Source: Dactylorhiza incarnata
Taxonomy: Eukaryota; Streptophyta; Magnoliopsida; Asparagales; Orchidaceae
Length of the DNA stretch: 64,000 bases
NCBI GenBank assembly: GCA_033032865.1
Contig: JAWHQI010000523.1
Coordinates: forward strand, 744,001-808,000
Direction: 5' to 3'
The translations under genes and the position numbers were made by a program. This document shows positions 1 through 12,889 of this stretch, piece after piece (positions within the stretch are counted from its first letter, which is position 1; each line of letters opens with the position of its first letter). A model generated the notes under the pieces. That model did no database searches, had not been told where the DNA came from, and saw nothing but the letters and a program-made list of their open reading frames with translations.

Positions 1-340
1 CAGGCCGGGCGGCCTCGGCGACTAGTCCGGGCGACCTAGGCAAACAGCCCGCGCGGCTTACTCTTTTCTTACCCGCAACTCTCTTGTATTTTCTATTGTT
101 TTCATGTACTAAGCACAACAAGCTGTAATACAGATTATTAAATAAAGGGAAAGCCCGTCGCAGGAGTGGCATTTGCCGCGGCGGGCGAAGTCTGGCCTCG
201 CCGCAAGCTAGCGACCCTCTCTTCTTCTCTCTCACTCAGCTCTTCATTTGCGACTCAAGTAACCAGCTGCTCGGCCACTACCCCCTCTCTTTCCTCTAGG
301 ATTGAGCGTCGAGGGCGTGGGGACAATTTTGGATTCAACA
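1..340 (+). mobile_element. 3' part of an LTR, family D (truncated by window edge)
   Basis: This matches the last part of the two LTRs of element D (14113 and 19777 ends): the repeated CCGGGCGACCT tract, AATAAA at 141-146, the 34-nt hairpin at 153-186, and the terminal TTCAACA. Satellite DNA begins abruptly at 341 with ATAAACCC. The LTR start lies outside the window, so it may be a solo LTR or the 3' LTR of a full element. ATAAA at 341-345 is the likely target-site duplication, but its partner cannot be seen. The reading frame at 166-417 is only LTR sequence and is not a gene. Confidence 0.88.
153..186 (+). promoter_or_regulatory. Conserved LTR bulged hairpin (copy 1)
   Basis: The stem GCCCGTCGC / GCGGCGGGC (9 bp, one G-U) encloses a 6-nt bulge AGGAGT and an inner stem GGC / GCC with loop ATTT. 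AATAAA lies directly upstream at 141-146. Confidence 0.75.
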
Positions 341-3300
341 ATAAACCCTTCCAGCTCATTTTAGTGGTCAATATACAGGGGGTTGCAATGGTGACGAGGG
401 CTCCTCTCGACACATAAACTGTAACAGCCATTACTTTTGATCTGGTTGTCCGATTTTTGCGCAGAACACCTTTTTGGAAAGAGCTCCGAGCCCTGCATCC
501 AATGGAGAGCAAATTTTACCCATTAGGTTTGTTTAGTGGTCAATATACAACGGGTTTGTAATAATGCATTTAGCTCGAAAGGGGACCTAAGCTTCAAAGA
601 TCCATAACTTTTTATCCGGTCTCCGATTTTCGCCCACAATACCTTTTCGTAATGAGATCGGAGCCCAAAATCCAATGGAGATCGAATTTAACCCATTCAA
701 GGTCGTTTAGAGGTCGATATACAGTGGGTTGTAGTGGTAATGCGAGATTTAGCTCCAAATGACACATAAATTTCAAAATGAAAGAATTTTAGATGCGGTT
801 TGTAGTGAAAGTGAGAGATTTGGCTCCAAATGACACTCGAACTTTAAACAGCAATAACTTTTGATCCGGTTGCCTGATTTTACACCATACAACACCATTT
901 AAGAATGATATTGGAGCACTACATTCATTGAAGCACAAATTTTACCCATTACAGTTCATTTAGTTGTCTATATTGAGCGGGTTGCACTGTTAATGCAAAA
1001 TGTAGCTCCAAATGACACATAAACTTCAAACAACCATAACTTTTGATCAGGTTGTGTGATTTTTGCCCACAACACCTCTTCGAAATGAGCTCTGAACCCT
1101 ACATTCAATGGAGAGCAAGTTTTACCCAATGTAGTTCATTTAGTGGTCGATATACACTGAGTTGAAGTGGAAATGTGGGATTTAGCTCCAACTGACACCT
1201 AAACTTCAAACAGCTATAACTTTAGATCCGGATGTCCGGATTTTGCACAGAACACCTTTTCGGAAAGAGCTCAGTGCCATAAATCCTAAGGAGAATAGAA
1301 TTTACTCAATCAAGTTCATTTAGTGGTCGACGTATAGGGGATTGCAGTAGAAATGAGGGAGTTTGCTCCATTTGGCACCTAAACTTCAAACATCCATAAC
1401 AAGTTTTACCCATTCCAGTTCGTTTGCGATTGATCTACGGTGGGTTGTAGGGAAAAATGAGAGATTTAGCTCCAAATGACACTCACACATTAAACCGCAA
1501 CGACTTTTGAACTGGTTGCCTGATTTGACCACACAACACCTTTTCGAAATGAGCTCGTAGCACTACATTCATTGGAGCACAAGTTTTACCCATTCCAGTT
1601 CATTTAATTGTCAATATTTAGAGCGTTGCAGCGGTAATACGAAATTTCGCTCCAAATGACACATAAACTTCTAACAGGCATAACTTTTGATTTGTATGTT
1701 TGATTTTTGCCCACATCACCTTTTCGGAATATGCTCGGAGACATACATCCAATGGAGCACAATTATAAACCCTTCCAGCTCATTTTAGTGGTCAATATAC
1801 AGGGGGTTGCAATGGTGACGAGGGCTCTTTTTGACACATAAACTGTAACAGCCATAACTTTTGATCTATTTGTCCGATTTTTGCGCACAACACCTTTTTG
1901 GAAAGAGCTCGGAGCCCTGCATCCAATGAAGAGCAAATTTTACCCATCCAGTTTGTTTAGTGGTCAATATACAGCGGGTTTGTAATAATATATTTAGCTC
2001 GAAAGGAGACCTAAGCTTTAAAGATCCATAACTTTTTATCCGGTTGTCCGATTTTCGCCCACATTACCTTTTCGTAATGAGATCGGAGCCCAAAATCCAA
2101 TGGAGAACGAATTTAACCCATTCAAGGTCGTTTAGAGGTCGATATACAGTGGGTTGTAGTGGTAATGTGAGATTTAGCTTCAAATGACACATAAATTTCA
2201 AAATGAAAGAATTTTAGATGCGGTTTGTAGTGAAAGTGAGAGATTTAGCTCCAAATGACACTCAAACTTTAAAAGAGCAATAACTTTTGATCCGGTTGTC
2301 TGATTTTACCCCATACAACACCATTTAGGAATGATATCCGAGCCCTACATTCATTGAAGCACAAGTTTTACCCATTACAGTTCATTTAGTTGTTTATATT
2401 GAGCGGGTTGCACTGTTAATGCAAAATATAGCTCCAAATGACACATAAACATCAAACAGCCATAACTTTTGATCAGGTTGTGTGATTTTTGCCCACAACA
2501 CCTCTTCGAAATGAGCCCTGAGCCCTACATTCAATGGAGAGCAAGTCTTACCCAATGTAGTTCATTTAGTGGTCGATATACATTGAGTTGAAGTGGTAAT
2601 GTGGGATTTAGCTCCAACCTACACCTAAACTTCAAACAGCTATAACTTTGGATCCGCATGTCCGGATTTTGCACAAAACACATTTTCGGAAAGAGCTCAG
2701 AGCCATACATCCTAAGGAGAATAGGATTTACTCGATCAAGTTCATTTAGTGGTCGACGTATAGTGGATTGCGATAGAAATGAGGGAGTTTGCTCTAGTTG
2801 GCACATAAACTTCAAACATCCATAACTTTATATCCGGTTGTTTGATTTTTGCCCACAACGCCTTTTCAGAATGAGATCGGAGCCCTGCATCCATTGGACA
2901 ACAAGTTTTACCCATTCCAGTTCGTTTGCGGTTGATCTACAGTGGGTTGTAGGGAAAAATGAGAGATTTAGCTCCAAATGACACTCAAACATTATACCGC
3001 AACGAATTTTGATCCGGTTGCCTAATTTGACCACACAACACCTTTTCGAAATGAGCTCGCAGCACTACATTCATTGGAGCACAAGTTTTACCCATTCCAG
3101 TTCATTTAGTTGTCAATATTTAGAGCGTTGCATCGGTAATGCGAAATTTCGCTCCAAATGACACCTAAACTTCTAACAGGCATAACTTTTGATTTGTATG
3201 TTTGATTTTTGCCTTTTTCGGAATATGCTCGGAGGCATACATCCAATGGAGCACAATTATAAACCCTTCCAGCTCATTTTAGTGGTCAATATACAGGGGG

Positions 3301-6300
3301 TTGCAATGGTGACGAGGGCTCCTCTTGACACAAAAACTGTAACAGCCATAACTTTTGATCTGGTTGTCCGATTTTTGCGCACAACACCTTTTTGGAAAGA
3401 GCTCGGAGCCCTGCATCCAATGGAGAGCAAATTTTTCCCATCCAGTTTGTTTAGTGGTCAATATACAGCGGGTTTGTAATAATGTCTTTAGCTCGAAAGG
3501 AGACCTAAGCTTTAAAGATCCATACCTTTTTATCCGGTTGTCCGATTTTCGCCCACAATACCTTTTCGTAATGAGATCGGAGCCCAAAATCCAATGGAGA
3601 ACGAATTTAACCCATTCAAGGTCGTTTAGAGGTCGATATAGAGTGGGTTGTAGTGGTAATGCGAGATTTAGCTCCAAATGACACATAAATTTCAAAATGA
3701 AAGAATTTTAGATGCGGTTTGTAGTGAAAGTGAGAGATTTAGCTCCAAATGACACTCAAACTTTAAAAGAACAATAACTTTTGATCCGGTTGTCTGATTT
3801 TACCCCATACAACACCATTTAGGAATGATATCGGAGCCCTACATTCATTGAAGCACAAGTTTTACCCATTACAGTTCATTTAGATGTCTATATTGAGCGG
3901 GTTGCACTGTTAATGCAAAATGTAGCTCCAAATGACACCTAAACATCAAACAGCCATAACTTTTGATCAGGTTGTGTAGTTTTTGCCCCCAACACCTCTT
4001 CAAAATGAGCCCTGAGCCCTACATTCAATGGAGAGCAAGTTTTACCCAATGTAGTTCATTTAGTGGTCGATATACATTGAGTTGAAGTGGTAATGTGGGA
4101 TTTAGCTCCAACCTACACCTAAACTTCAAACAGCTATAACTTTAGATCCGGATGTCCGGATTTTGCACAAAATACCTTTTCGGAAAGAGCTCAGAGCCAT
4201 ACATCCTAAGAAGAATAGGATTTACTCGATCAAGTTCATTTAGTGGTCGACGCATGGTGGATTGCGGTAGAAATGAGGGAGTTTGCTCCAATTGGCACCT
4301 AAACTTCAAACATCCATAACTTTTGATCCGGTTGTTTGATTTTTGCCCACAACGCCTTTTCAGAATGAGATCGGAGCCCTGCATCCATTGGACAACAAGT
4401 TTTACCCATTCCAGTTCGTTTGCGGTTGATCTACAGTGGGTTGTAGGGTAAAATGAGAGATTTACCTCCAAATGACACTCAAACATTAAACCGCAACGAC
4501 TTTTGATCTGGTTGCCTGATTTAACCACACAACACCTTTTCGAAATGAGCTCGTAGCACTACATTCATTGGAGCACAAGTTTTACCCATTCCAGTTCATT
4601 TAGTTGTCCATATTTAGAGCGTTGCAGCGATAATGTGAAATTTCGCTCCAAATGACACATAAATTTCTAACAGGCATAACTTTTGATTTGTACGTTTGAT
4701 TTTTACCCACATCACCTTTTCGGAATATTCTCGGAGGCATACATCCAATGGAGCACAATTATAAACACTTCCAGCACATTTTAGTGGTCAATATACAGGG
4801 GGTTGCAATGGTGACGAGGGCTCCTTTTGACACATAAACTGTAACAGCCATAACTTTTGATCTGGTTGTCCGATTTTTGCGCACAACACCTTTTTGGAAA
4901 GAGCTCGGAGCCCTGCATCCAATGGGGACCAAATTTTACCCATCCAGTTTGTTTAGTGGTCAATATACAGCGGGTTTGTAATAATGTATTTAGGTCGAAA
5001 GGAGACCTAAGCTTTAAAGATCCATAACTTTTTATCCGGTTGTCCGATTTTCGCCCACAATACCTTTTCGTAATGAGATCGGAGCCCAAAATCAATGGAG
5101 AACGAATTTAACCCATTCAAGGTCGTTTAGAGGTCGATATACAGTGGGTTGTAGTGGTAATGCGAGATTTAGCTCCAAATGACACGTGAAATTCAAAATA
5201 AAAGAATTTTAGATGCGGTTTGTAGTCAAAGTGAGAGATTTAGCTCCAAATGACACTCAAACTTTAAAAGAGCAATAACTTTTGATCCGGTTGTCTGATT
5301 TTACCCCATACAACACCATTTAGGAATGATATCGGAGCCCTACATTCATTGAAGCACAAGTTTTACCCATTACAGTTCATTTAGTTGTCTATATTGAGCG
5401 GGTTGCACTGTTAATGCAGAATGTAGCTCCAAATGATACCTAAACATCAAACAGCCATAACTTTTGATCAGGTTGTGTGATTTTTGCCCACAACACCTCT
5501 TCGAAATGAGCCCTGTGCCCTACATTCAATGGAGAGCAAGTCATACCCAATGTAGTTCATTTAGTGGTCGATATACATTGAGTTGAAGTGGTAATGTGGG
5601 ATTTAGCTCCAACCTACACCAAAACTTCAAACAGCTATAACTTTAGATCCGGATGTCCGGATTTTGCACAAAACACCTTTTCGGAAAGAGCTCAGAGCCA
5701 TACATCCTAAGGAGAATTGGATTTACTCGATCAAGTTCATTTAGTGGTCAACGTATAGTGGATTGCGATAGAAATGAGGGAGTTTGCTCCAATTGGCACC
5801 TAAACTTCAAACATCCATAACTTTTTATCCGGTTGTTTGATTTTTGCCCACAACGCCTTTTCAGAATTAGATCGGAGCCCTGCATCCATTGGACAACAAG
5901 TTTTACCCATTCTAGTTCGTTTGCGGTTGATCTACAGTGGGTTGTAGGAAAAAAAGAGAGATTTAGCTCCAAATGACACTCAAACAATATACCGCAACAA
6001 CTTTTGATCCGGTTGCCTGATTTGACCACACAACACCTTTTCGAAATGAGCTCGCAGCACTACATTCATTGGAGCACAAGTTTTACTCATTCCAGTTCAT
6101 TTAGTTGTCAATATTTAGATCGTTGCAGCGGTAATGCAAAATTTCGCTCCAAATGACACCTAAACTTCTAACAGGCATAACTTTTGATTTGTATGTTTGA
6201 TTTTTGCCTTTTTTGGAATATGCTCGGAGGCATACATCCAATGGAGCACAATTATAAACCCTTCCAGCTCATTTTAGTGGTCAATATACAGGGGGTTGCA

Positions 6301-9300
6301 ATGGTGACGAGGGCTCCTCTTGACACATAAACTGTAACAGCCATAACTTTTGATCTGGTTGTCCGATTTTAGCGCACAACACATTTTTGGAAAGAGCTCG
6401 GAGCCCTGCATCCAATGGAGAGCAAATTTTTCCCATCCAGTTTGTTTAGTGGTCAATATACAGCGGGTTTGTAATAATGTATTTAGCTGGAAAGGAGACC
6501 TAAGCTTTAAAGATCCATAACTTTTTATCCGGTTGTCCGATTTTCGCCCACAATACCTTTTCGTAATGAGATCGGAGCCCAAAATCCAATGGAGAACGAA
6601 TTTAACCCATTCAAGGTCGTTTAGAGGTCGATATACAGTGGGTTGTAGTGGTAATGCGAGATTTAGCTCTAAATGACACATAAATTTCAAAATGAAAGAA
6701 TTTTAGATGCGGTTTGTAGTGAAAGTGTGAGATTTAGCTCCAAATGACACTCAAACTTTAAAAGAGCAATAACTTTTGATCTGGTTGTCTGATTTTACCC
6801 TATACAACACCATTTAGGAATGATATCGCAGCCCTACATTCATTGAAGCACAAGTTTTACCCATTACAGTTCATTTAGTTGTCTATATTGAGCGGGTTGC
6901 ACTGTTAATACAAAATGTAGCTCCAAATGACACCGAAACATCAAACAACCATAACTTCTGATCAGGTTGTGTGATTTTTGCCCACAATACCTATTCGAAA
7001 TGAGCCCTGAGCCCTACATTCAATGGAGAGCAAGTTTTACCCAATGTAGTTCATTTAGTGGTCGATATACATTGAGTTGAAGTGGTAATGTGGGATTTAG
7101 CTCTAACCTACACCTAAACTTCAAACAGCTATAACTTTAGATCCGGATGTCCGGATTTTGCACAAAATACCTTTTCGGAAAGAGCTCAGAGCCACACATC
7201 CTAAGGAGAATAGGATTTACTCGATCAAGTTCATTTAGTGGTCTATGTATGGTGGATTGCGGTAGAAATGAGGGAGTTTGCTCCAATTGGCACCTAAACT
7301 TCAAACATCCATAACTTTTGATCCGGTGTTTTGATTTTTGCCCACAACGCCTTTTCAGAATGAGATCGGAGCCCTGCATCCATTGGACAACAAGTTTTAC
7401 CCATTCCAGTTCGTTTGCGGTTGATCTACAGTGGGTTGTAGGGAAAAATGAGAGATTTAGCTCAAAATGACACTCAAACATTAAACCGCAATGACTTTTG
7501 ATCTGGTTGCCTGATTTAACCACACAACACCTTTTCGAAATGAGCTCGTAGCACTACATTCATTGGAGCACAAGTTTTACCCATTCCAGTTCATTTAGTT
7601 GTCAATATTTAGAGCGTTGCAGCGGTAATGCAAAATTTCGCTCCTAATGACACCAAAACTTCAAACAGTTAAACCCTTCCAGCTCATTTTAGTGGTCATT
7701 ATACAGGGGGTTGCAATGGTGACGAGGGCTCCTCTCGACACACACTGTAACAGCCATAACTTTTGATCTGGTTGTCCGATTTTTGCGCACAACACCTTTT
7801 TAGAAAGAGCTCGGAGCCCTGCATCCAATGGAGAGCAAATTTTACCCATCCAGTTTGTTTAGTGGTCAATATACAGCGGGTTTTTAATAATGTATTTAGC
7901 TCGAAAGGAGACCTAAGCTTTAAAGATCCATAACTTTTTATCCAGTTGTCCGATTTTCGCCCACAATACCTTTTCGTAATGACATCGGAGCCCAAAATCC
8001 AATGGAGAAGGAATTTAACCCATTCAAGGTCGTTTAGAGGTCGATATACAGTGGGTTGTAGTGGTAATGCGAGATTTAGTTCCAAATGACACATAAATTT
8101 CACAATGAAAGAATTTTAGATGCGGTTTGTAGTCAAAGTGAGAGATTTAGCTCCAAATGACACTCAAACTTTAAAAGAGCGATAACTTTTGATCCGGTTG
8201 TCTGATTTTACCCCATACAACGCCATTTAGGAATGATATCGGAGCCCTACATTCATTGAAGCACAAATTTTACCCATTACTGTTCATTTAGTTGTCTATA
8301 TTGAGCGGGTTGCACTGTTAATGCAAAATGTAGCTCCAAATGACACCTAAACATCAAACAGCCATAACTTTTGATCAGGTTGTGTGATTTTTGCCCACAA
8401 CACCTCTTCGAAATGAGCCCTTAGCCCTACATTCAATGGAGAGCAAGTTTTACCCAATGTAGTTCATTTAGTGGTCGATATACATTGAGTTGGTAATGTG
8501 GGATTTAGCTCCAACCTACACCTAAACTTCAAACATCTATAACTTTAGATCCGGATGTCCGGATTTTGCACAAAACTCCTTTTCGGAAAGAGCTCAGAGC
8601 CATACATCCTAAGGAGAATAGGATTTACTCGATCAAGTTCATTTAGTGGTCGACGTATAGTGGATTGCGGTAGAAATGAGGGAGTTTGCTTCAATTGGCA
8701 CCTAAACTTCAAACATCCATAACTTTTGATCCGGTTGTTTGATTTTTGACCACAACGCCTTTTCAGAATGAGATAGGAGCCCTGCATCCATTGGACATCA
8801 AGTTTTACCCATTCCAGTTCGTTTGCGGTTGATCTACAGTTTGTTGTGGGGAACAATGAGAGATTTAGCTCCAAATGACACTCAAACATTAAACTGCAAC
8901 GACTTTTGATCCGGTTGCCTGATTTGACCACACAACACCTTTTCGAAATGAGGTCGTAGCACTACATTCATTGGAGCACAAGTTTTACCCATTCCAGTTC
9001 ATTTAGTTGTCAATATTTAGAGCGTTGCAGCGGTAATGCGAAATTTCACTCCAAATGACACCTAAACTTCTAACAGGCATAACTTTTGATTTGTATGTTT
9101 GATTTTTGCCCACATCACCTTTTCGGAATATGCTAGGAGGCATACATCCGATGGAGCACAATTATAAACCCTTCCAGCTCATTTTAGTGGTCAATATACA
9201 GGGGGTTGCAATGGTGACGAGGGCTCCTCTTAACACATAAACTTTAACAGCCATAACTTTTGATCTGGTTGTCCGATTTTTACGCACAACACATTTTTAG

Positions 9301-9381
9301 AAAGAACTCGGAGCCCTGCATCCAATGGAGAGCAAATTTTACCCATCCAGTTTGTTTAGTGGTCAATATACAGCGGGTTTG
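341..9381. repeat. Satellite array, left block: ~180-bp monomers in an 8-monomer higher-order repeat
   Basis: Monomers of about 180 bp repeat head to tail. Marks recurring in each are ATAACTTTTGATC, GGTTGTC.GATTTT, CACAACACCTTTT, GGAGCCCTACATCC, AAGTTTTACCCATTCC and TTCATTTAGTGGTC. Eight diverged monomer types occur in fixed order, giving a higher-order unit of ~1.5 kb. The unit starting ATAAACCCTTCC begins near 341, 1765, 3259, 4761, 6254, 7669 and 9164. Units 1 (1424 bp) and 5 (1415 bp) are ~75-80 bp short. In unit 1 the loss is inside the sixth monomer, near 1400. The third monomer type carries a ~60-bp partial duplication around GATGCGGTTTGTAGTGAAAG. Element A interrupts the array after 9381. 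A monomer of 180 bp equals 60 codons, so one antisense frame stays open for up to 138 codons. I do not regard these frames as genes. Confidence 0.95.
9377..9381. repeat. Target-site duplication of element A (left)
   Basis: GTTTG here and at 57256-57260 flank element A. Joining the flanks restores the satellite sequence GCGGGTTTGTAATAATG seen at other monomers. Confidence 0.95.
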
Positions 9382-9703
9382 TGTTTACCCAAGAGACCGC
9401 TTCCGAGTGATACAACTCGCAGACTGGGCGGTCTAAAGCTCAAGATCGCCCGGACCGGTCTCAGTAAAAGACATCCAGCACCAACCAGCGCAGACCGGGC
9501 GGTCTGATCCATCAAGTCGTCTCCAGAGAATGAAGATAAGTCAAGGACAAGTCCCAAAGACAAATCGCGGCCTCTGGTATGAGACCGCCCGGGTTGGAAC
9601 GTCGCCTTGGTCACTACAACTTCAGGCCAAGCCAAAGAAAGACCGGAAGCCCAAGTCGCTAAACCGCGCGGCTTCTCTTCTCTTTCCCTTCTGAATCCCG
9701 TCA

Positions 9704-9784
9704 CCGCCTGCCCGTTTCTCCTGTACCCGGGCAGGCGGTTATTTTATCCCTGCTCGTTCGGGCAGGCCCCCAAGCCTATAAATA
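9704..9784 (+). promoter_or_regulatory. LTR core promoter of A: inverted repeat plus TATA box
   Basis: A perfect 11-bp inverted repeat CCGCCTGCCCG / CGGGCAGGCGG lies at 9704-9714 and 9728-9738. A third half-site CGGGCAGG is at 9759-9766 and TATAAATA is at 9777-9784. The same layout occurs in the LTRs of B and C (one arm with one mismatch there) at about 26284-26368, 39245-39329, 41875-41960 and 54987-55072. The transcription start is expected ~30 bp beyond the TATA box. Confidence 0.8.
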
Positions 9785-9932
9785 GGGGGCGGCAGCGTTC
9801 CCAAGCGACGGACATTCGAATCTAGGAGCTCGCTTGTTGGAGCTGCGGACTCGAGTTCCCTGTCTTGCGACCTGCTTGACCGGCCGGCATGCACTTGTAA
9901 CCCGCTGTAACTCTTTCTTTAATCAAAGGAAA

Positions 9933-9966
9933 GCCCGTCACAGGAGTGGCATTCGCCGTGACGGGC
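9933..9966 (+). promoter_or_regulatory. Conserved LTR bulged hairpin (A, 5' LTR)
   Basis: The stem is GCCCGTCAC / GTGACGGGC, a perfect 9 bp. The bulge is AGGAGT and the inner stem GGC / GCC has loop ATTC. The A-T pair in place of G-C of the other families is a compensatory double change. Confidence 0.78.
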
Positions 9967-10075
9967 GAAGTCTGGCCTTGACCGTTGCTAGCGGTCCCAT
10001 TTTTCCCACCTAAATAGTAACCGGCAACCCGCAGCCTCCGATTTCCTTCAGAAGTGCGATTTTGGACTCAACAGA

Positions 10076-10091
10076 AACACGCGACCTTCAG
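10076..10091 (+). promoter_or_regulatory. Primer binding site of A, complementary to internal tRNA-Phe
   Basis: AACACGCGACCTTCAG starts 2 nt after the LTR end. It is complementary to nucleotides ~40-55 of plant tRNA-Phe(GAA), covering the 3' side of the anticodon stem, the variable loop and the T stem. It does not begin with TGG, so it is not a site for an intact tRNA 3' CCA end. The tRNA sequence was recalled, not searched. Confidence 0.7.
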
Positions 10092-10122
10092 TTCGTGGAT
10101 TGTCAGTGAAATCCTCACCACA

Positions 10123-11524
10123 ATGTCAGACCGTCAGTTCCCCCTTGGAGACCGCTCCGATCACAGCGAGGACTCTTTGTGGGAAGCCCTGGAGCAATCA
10201 AGGAGAGAAGCCGAGCGGGCTCAGAGGGCTACTGATCAGCGACTTGAAGCGATCAGTCAGACTTTAGCAATGCTAACTGAGCGGCTAGTTCCACAACAAG
10301 CCGCGGCTAACCAGGCGGTGACCCCGATCCTCTTATCAAGCGGCTTGCACGCGACTAGCCGCAGTTCCGGCGACTTGTTATCCAGCTCCTCTATATGAAG
10401 ATATGGAAGAAACTTCTCCCTTTGTGGACGAAGTCCGAGGGGAACCAGCCCCTAACAATTTCAGAGAGACTCACCTGCCATCTTTCAATGGGGAGACTGA
10501 TCCCACGGTTCATTTACAAGCCTTCGAGTCAGCCATCGCTCTCAGAACCTTAACTGATGCAACTAAGTGCAAGCTTCTTGTAACTTCCTTTGAAGGACAA
10601 GCAAGGGAATGGTTTTTCGGTTTGCATTCCAGGTCGATCCGTTGCTTCGCTGAGCTGCGAAGAGAATTCCTGCTGAGATTCTCTACCTCAAGGAAAAGAA
10701 AGAGTGGCCCGGCGGCCTTTTTCGATATAAAACAACGGGAAGACGAGACGTGGGCTCGTTTTGTAGACCGCTTCCAGAAAGAGATCATGGAAGTCCAAAA
10801 TGTGGATCCGGAGCTGTATAGGGTTGCACTCATCCATGGCCTAAGAGAGGGCCCCCTAAAATTCGAAGCAAATATAAGGGAGCCTAAGACTTATCAGGAA
10901 ATGATAAGTTTGGCAAATATGTTTATCAGGGGAGAGAAGAGCAATCCGGACTACGTCGCGAAGCTGGTAAGCGACAAGGAGCAGTCAAATCCATCCTTCC
11001 ATCATCCGCCATCGAATCAGTCCCACTTTGAACCCCATTCCCAAAGGGGGAGAAACTACAAAAATAAGCAACCATTTCTGAGCCATCTGCGGTTTCAAGA
11101 TCAGAAACCACCGTTGGCCGTCGCTCCCGCTCCATCCGCTCCCCTTCCGCAAATCATGCCGGTATACTTACAACAGGATGCCACGCAGCCACCTCCAGTC
11201 ATTCCATCCACTCAATATGATGACTCGCAAGAGTCATTCACTCCCCTAAACGTCACCATGAACGAAGTGGTCCAGATTCTGCCGAGGAGGCCAGATTTCA
11301 AAAGGCCTGCTCCTCTGAAGTCGGATATCCGCAGTCGAAATTCGAACCTTTATTGTGAATATCATAAAGAAGGGGGACATCTAACCGAAGACTGTCGAGC
11401 TCTTTGTTTGCTTATAGAGAGACTCCTTGGAGAAGGAAAGCTCCGGGGTCTAGTTCGGAAAGATACAACTGCTGAGCCAATCACCGAGAAGAAAAAGGAG
11501 AAGGAAACAGTAGAAGTGACTTAG
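10123..11524 (+). pseudogene. gag: gag of element A, frameshifted and stopped
   Basis: This is the capsid/nucleocapsid part of the gag-pol polyprotein. It likely starts at ATG 10123 (MSDRQFPLGD), but this frame stops at 10396-10398. The capsid region continues in another frame from about 10380 (LYEDMEETSPF). A proline-rich stretch present in B and C is missing or scrambled here. The retrotransposon gag domain is about 10420-10980, with the conserved block AREWFFGL and EGPLKFEA. A zinc knuckle of form C-x2-H-x4-H-x4-C (YCEYHKEGGHLTEDC) follows at about 11354-11398. The frame ends at TAG 11522-11524, where B and C have TGG. It is continuous with pol in the intact relatives, so this stop is a lesion and not a gag terminus. 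Confidence 0.9.
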
Positions 11525-12799
11525 GAATGCGCCGACGTCGAAGACGCCGGCTGCTATGGTGACATCCATCGTTCTACCGAATGTGTCGAAGTCAATGATG
11601 TGGGCCCCTTAGGGGACATCTATTGTATTCATGGAGGAGCTGGAGCGGAATCCTCTCGCAAATCCAACATCGCGAGAGTTTTAAAGCAGGAAGTGGCAAC
11701 CACCTCAAGTTCTCCTCCCGAAAGCACCATTGTCACCTTTGGTCAAGATGATCTTCCCCCCAATGCCAATCCTTTCGACGATGCGGTGGTCATCAAGGCC
11801 GTCATCGAAAACTATACAGTCCACAAGATTCTGATTGATACCGGCAGCTCCGTCAATCTCCTTTTCCGCCCGACTTTCGAGGCCCTGAAGACCGGAAAGC
11901 ATTTGCTTTCCACCGACGGGCCCCTCTACGGTTTTTCTGGGGAGAAGAAGGAAGTAGAGGGTTCAGTAAAGCTCCTGGTCTCTCTTGGAGGAGTAATAAA
12001 GTTGATCAATTTCGTGGTAGTAGATGCCCCGAGCAACTACTGCGCTATCTTCGGGAGGCCGATTCTCAATGCGTATAGGGCAGTAGTGTCCACCTTTCAC
12101 CTTGCCCTCAAGTTCGCTGCCGAAGGAAAGCAATATCGGGTCAGAAGCAACCCAAAGGTGGCTCGAGAGTGCTACGTCCGAACTGTCAATATGATCACTG
12201 ACATTCCACTTCCCGAGGTCGTGGCTGAGGTTTTGGAGATTGCTGGGTCTTCATGGGCTGCCAAGGAAGGAAAAGATCGAGAAGGGGCCCACATGGAACC
12301 TGCCCAAGCGACCCAAGAAGTTCCTATTGCTGAAGGGGCAGAAAAGAAGCTGGTCATCAACGCTGAGTTACCCAAGGAGGAGAAAGTGGAGCTAATCTCC
12401 TGCCTGCTAGAAAATTTGGATATCTTTGCTTGGTCAGCGGAGGATATGCCAGGAGTGGATCCAGACGTGGCTTGTCATCATCTAAACGTATCTCCTGAGT
12501 TCAAGCCCGTCCAACAAAAAAAGAGAGAAGTGGCAACCAAGCTGGCGTTGCCCATCAGAGAAGAGGTTTCCAAGCTCCTGAAAGCGGTTTTATTTCTGAA
12601 ATTCAATATCCCACGTGGATGTCGAATGTTGTAATGGTTAAGAAACCCGGTGGGAAGTGGCGCATGTGCGTGGACTTCACTAAACTTAATAAAGCATGCC
12701 CTAAAGATTGTTACCCCTTGCCTCGGATAGATGTTTTAGTTGATTCCGCGGTTGCGTATGGCTTTATGAGTTTTCTCGATACTTTCTCAGGGTATCATC
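11525..12799 (+). pseudogene. pol: Protease and N-terminal reverse transcriptase of element A, interrupted by D
   Basis: After the TAG at 11522 the frame continues. The aspartic protease motif IDTGSSVN is near 11836-11859, and the retropepsin-like domain runs to about 12080. A linker follows, then the RT start. A one-base loss in the G run near 12595 (GCGG here, GCGGG in B) shifts the frame. RT then continues with MSNVVMVKKPGGKWRMCVDF from 12619 to FSGYH at 12799, where element D is inserted in the codons for YHQ. The rest of pol resumes at 19783. A proofreading-free copy such as this is dead as a polyprotein source. Confidence 0.92.
12795..12799. repeat. Target-site duplication of element D (left)
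   Basis: TCATC here and at 19778-19782. Joining the flanks with one copy gives the RT codons for GYHQIKMHK, as in B and C. Confidence 0.97.
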
Positions 12800-12889
12800 T
12801 GTTTACCCAGAAATCGGCGATCCTTTTCGAGGAGATTTTTTCTGCGTTTCTCCTACAGGTCATGCGGCTAGGGATCTCCTGCCCGCCCA

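Larger units (their letters stand above)
9382..10073 (+). mobile_element. 5' LTR of element A
   Basis: It starts TGTTTACCCAAGAG and ends GGACTCAACA. U3 holds several palindromic CCGNNCGG motifs, for example GACCGGGCGGTC at 9493-9504. TATAAATA is at 9777-9784. An AATCAAA-type poly(A) signal lies just before the hairpin at 9933-9966. It is 692 bp, the same length as the 3' LTR. Confidence 0.95.

Noticed and set aside
166..417. Recurrent short frame beginning MAFAAAGEV (also at 13950 and 19614)
   Set aside because: It is the LTR hairpin and U5 read in one frame, and it runs into unrelated sequence in each place.
2531..9000. Antisense frames of 60-138 codons across the satellite, with similar protein repeats
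   Set aside because: The monomer is 180 bp (60 codons), so one frame carries over from unit to unit. The frames begin and end at random points and have no start context or domain.
9382..10073. Self-priming of the Tf1 type as the explanation for the missing TGG
   Set aside because: I find no complement of the primer site in the expected RNA 5' end after the TATA box.
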